A stretch of 64,000 bases of DNA. It comes from Hymenobacter sedentarius (GTDB lineage Bacteria > Bacteroidota > Bacteroidia > Cytophagales > Hymenobacteraceae). The stretch's first letter is position 1. Each line of letters begins with the position of its first letter. The notes beneath the pieces were generated by a model. The model did no database searches. It was not told where the DNA came from and saw nothing but the letters and a program-made list of their open reading frames with translations. Of this stretch, positions 63,713 through 64,000 are shown one piece after another. The position numbers were made by a program, and so were the translations under genes. The stretch is taken from assembly GCF_001507645.1 (NCBI RefSeq), contig NZ_CP013909.1, forward strand, positions 4,588,001 through 4,652,000, read 5' to 3'.

Positions 63713-64000
63713 CTACCCAATAAACGCCAACGCGGCCTGCACCACGCCGGCATCGCGCAGGATGCGGTTGTGGCCCAGGCCGCGAGTGGCCCGCAGCTCG
63801 GCCCCGGGCCAGGCAGCGGCTATCTGCCGGCCTTCGGCGAAGGGGATGATTTCATCGTCTTCATCGTGCAGCACCAGCACTTTTTCGGCGCGGGTGCCCG
63901 GGCCGGCTACGGCGGCTCCAAAAGATGAGGCCGGGCGGCCGGTAGCCTGCTGCACGTAGGCGGCAAATCGCTCCACAAAATCAGTCGGCAAGCGGAGGAA
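63713..64000 (-). CDS. Alpha/beta hydrolase, C-terminal fragment (continues past the window)
   Basis: Frame open to the right edge, so only the last 95 residues are seen; a TTG at 63991 is probably internal. VLVLHDEDDEIIPFAEGRQIA carries the catalytic Asp and GLGHNRILRD the catalytic His, the end of a serine-hydrolase alpha/beta fold. The substrate and nucleophile are outside the window. Confidence 0.8.
   Translation of the reverse strand, partial: FLRLPTDFVERFAAYVQQATGRPASSFGAAVAGPGTRAEKVLVLHDEDDEIIPFAEGRQIAAAWPGAELRATRGLGHNRILRDAGVVQAALAFIG

Overview
The window looks like a chromosomal segment of a GC-rich Bacteroidota, most probably Hymenobacter or a close relative in the Cytophagales. 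The evidence is a type IX secretion (T9SS) C-terminal sorting domain on a 1589-residue surface protein, a TonB-dependent receptor operon with lipoproteins, two promoters matching the Bacteroidota pattern (TTTG or TTG, 20 bp, TAnnTTTG), scarce Shine-Dalgarno signals, and many intergenic palindromic repeats. No phage, conjugative element, CRISPR array or rRNA operon was seen. One tRNA is present, tRNA-Leu(GAG).

Layout. 1-4.8 kb: the 3' part of an ABC exporter, then a metal cluster (PPK2 kinase, VIT1/CCC1 carrier, Dps with a basic tail, low-affinity iron permease). 5-8.1 kb: tRNA-Leu, a block of repeat halves, then RqcH/NFACT, cupin and MBL-fold genes. 8.2-12.4 kb: a large hybrid histidine kinase with a stand-alone receiver. 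12.5-20 kb: glycosyltransferase, amidase, miaA, pfkA, TerB-like protein, class III aminotransferase. 20-21.6 kb: an ECF sigma factor, a membrane protein and a Spy-like protein. 21.8-24 kb: a lower-GC pair (TPR lipoprotein, ASCH protein). 24.1-28.1 kb: the two transketolase halves, separated by a DUF559 gene inside an inverted-repeat element and by a VWA protein. 28.3-36.8 kb: peroxiredoxin, M23 and M48 peptidases, FAH-family hydrolase, small lipoprotein genes, an Mpl-like Mur ligase and dnaB.

36.9-44.2 kb: a TSUP permease, then the most distinctive operon, DUF4856 lipoprotein - imelysin-like lipoprotein - HTTM membrane protein - TonB receptor. It has a promoter bracketed by two 19-bp palindromes and is probably metal-regulated. 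44.2-54.3 kb: flavin monooxygenase, dienelactone hydrolase, BASS-type transporter, Spy-like protein, SDR, MutM, PhzF, a Zn peptidase, a membrane protein and a MOSC protein. 54.5-64 kb: the T9SS cargo protein, RtcB ligase, a histone-deacetylase-family enzyme, a J-domain protein and the C-terminal end of an alpha/beta hydrolase.

Between genes there are at least five palindromic repeat families, named R1 to R5 here. Some are nested, several sit in convergent gaps and hold terminator-like hairpins, and two overlap the 5' ends of genes. The most novel-looking are R4, whose ends carry a conserved frame around a variable hairpin and which once encloses a DUF559 endonuclease-like gene, and R1, whose central hairpin shows a compensatory base-pair change between copies.
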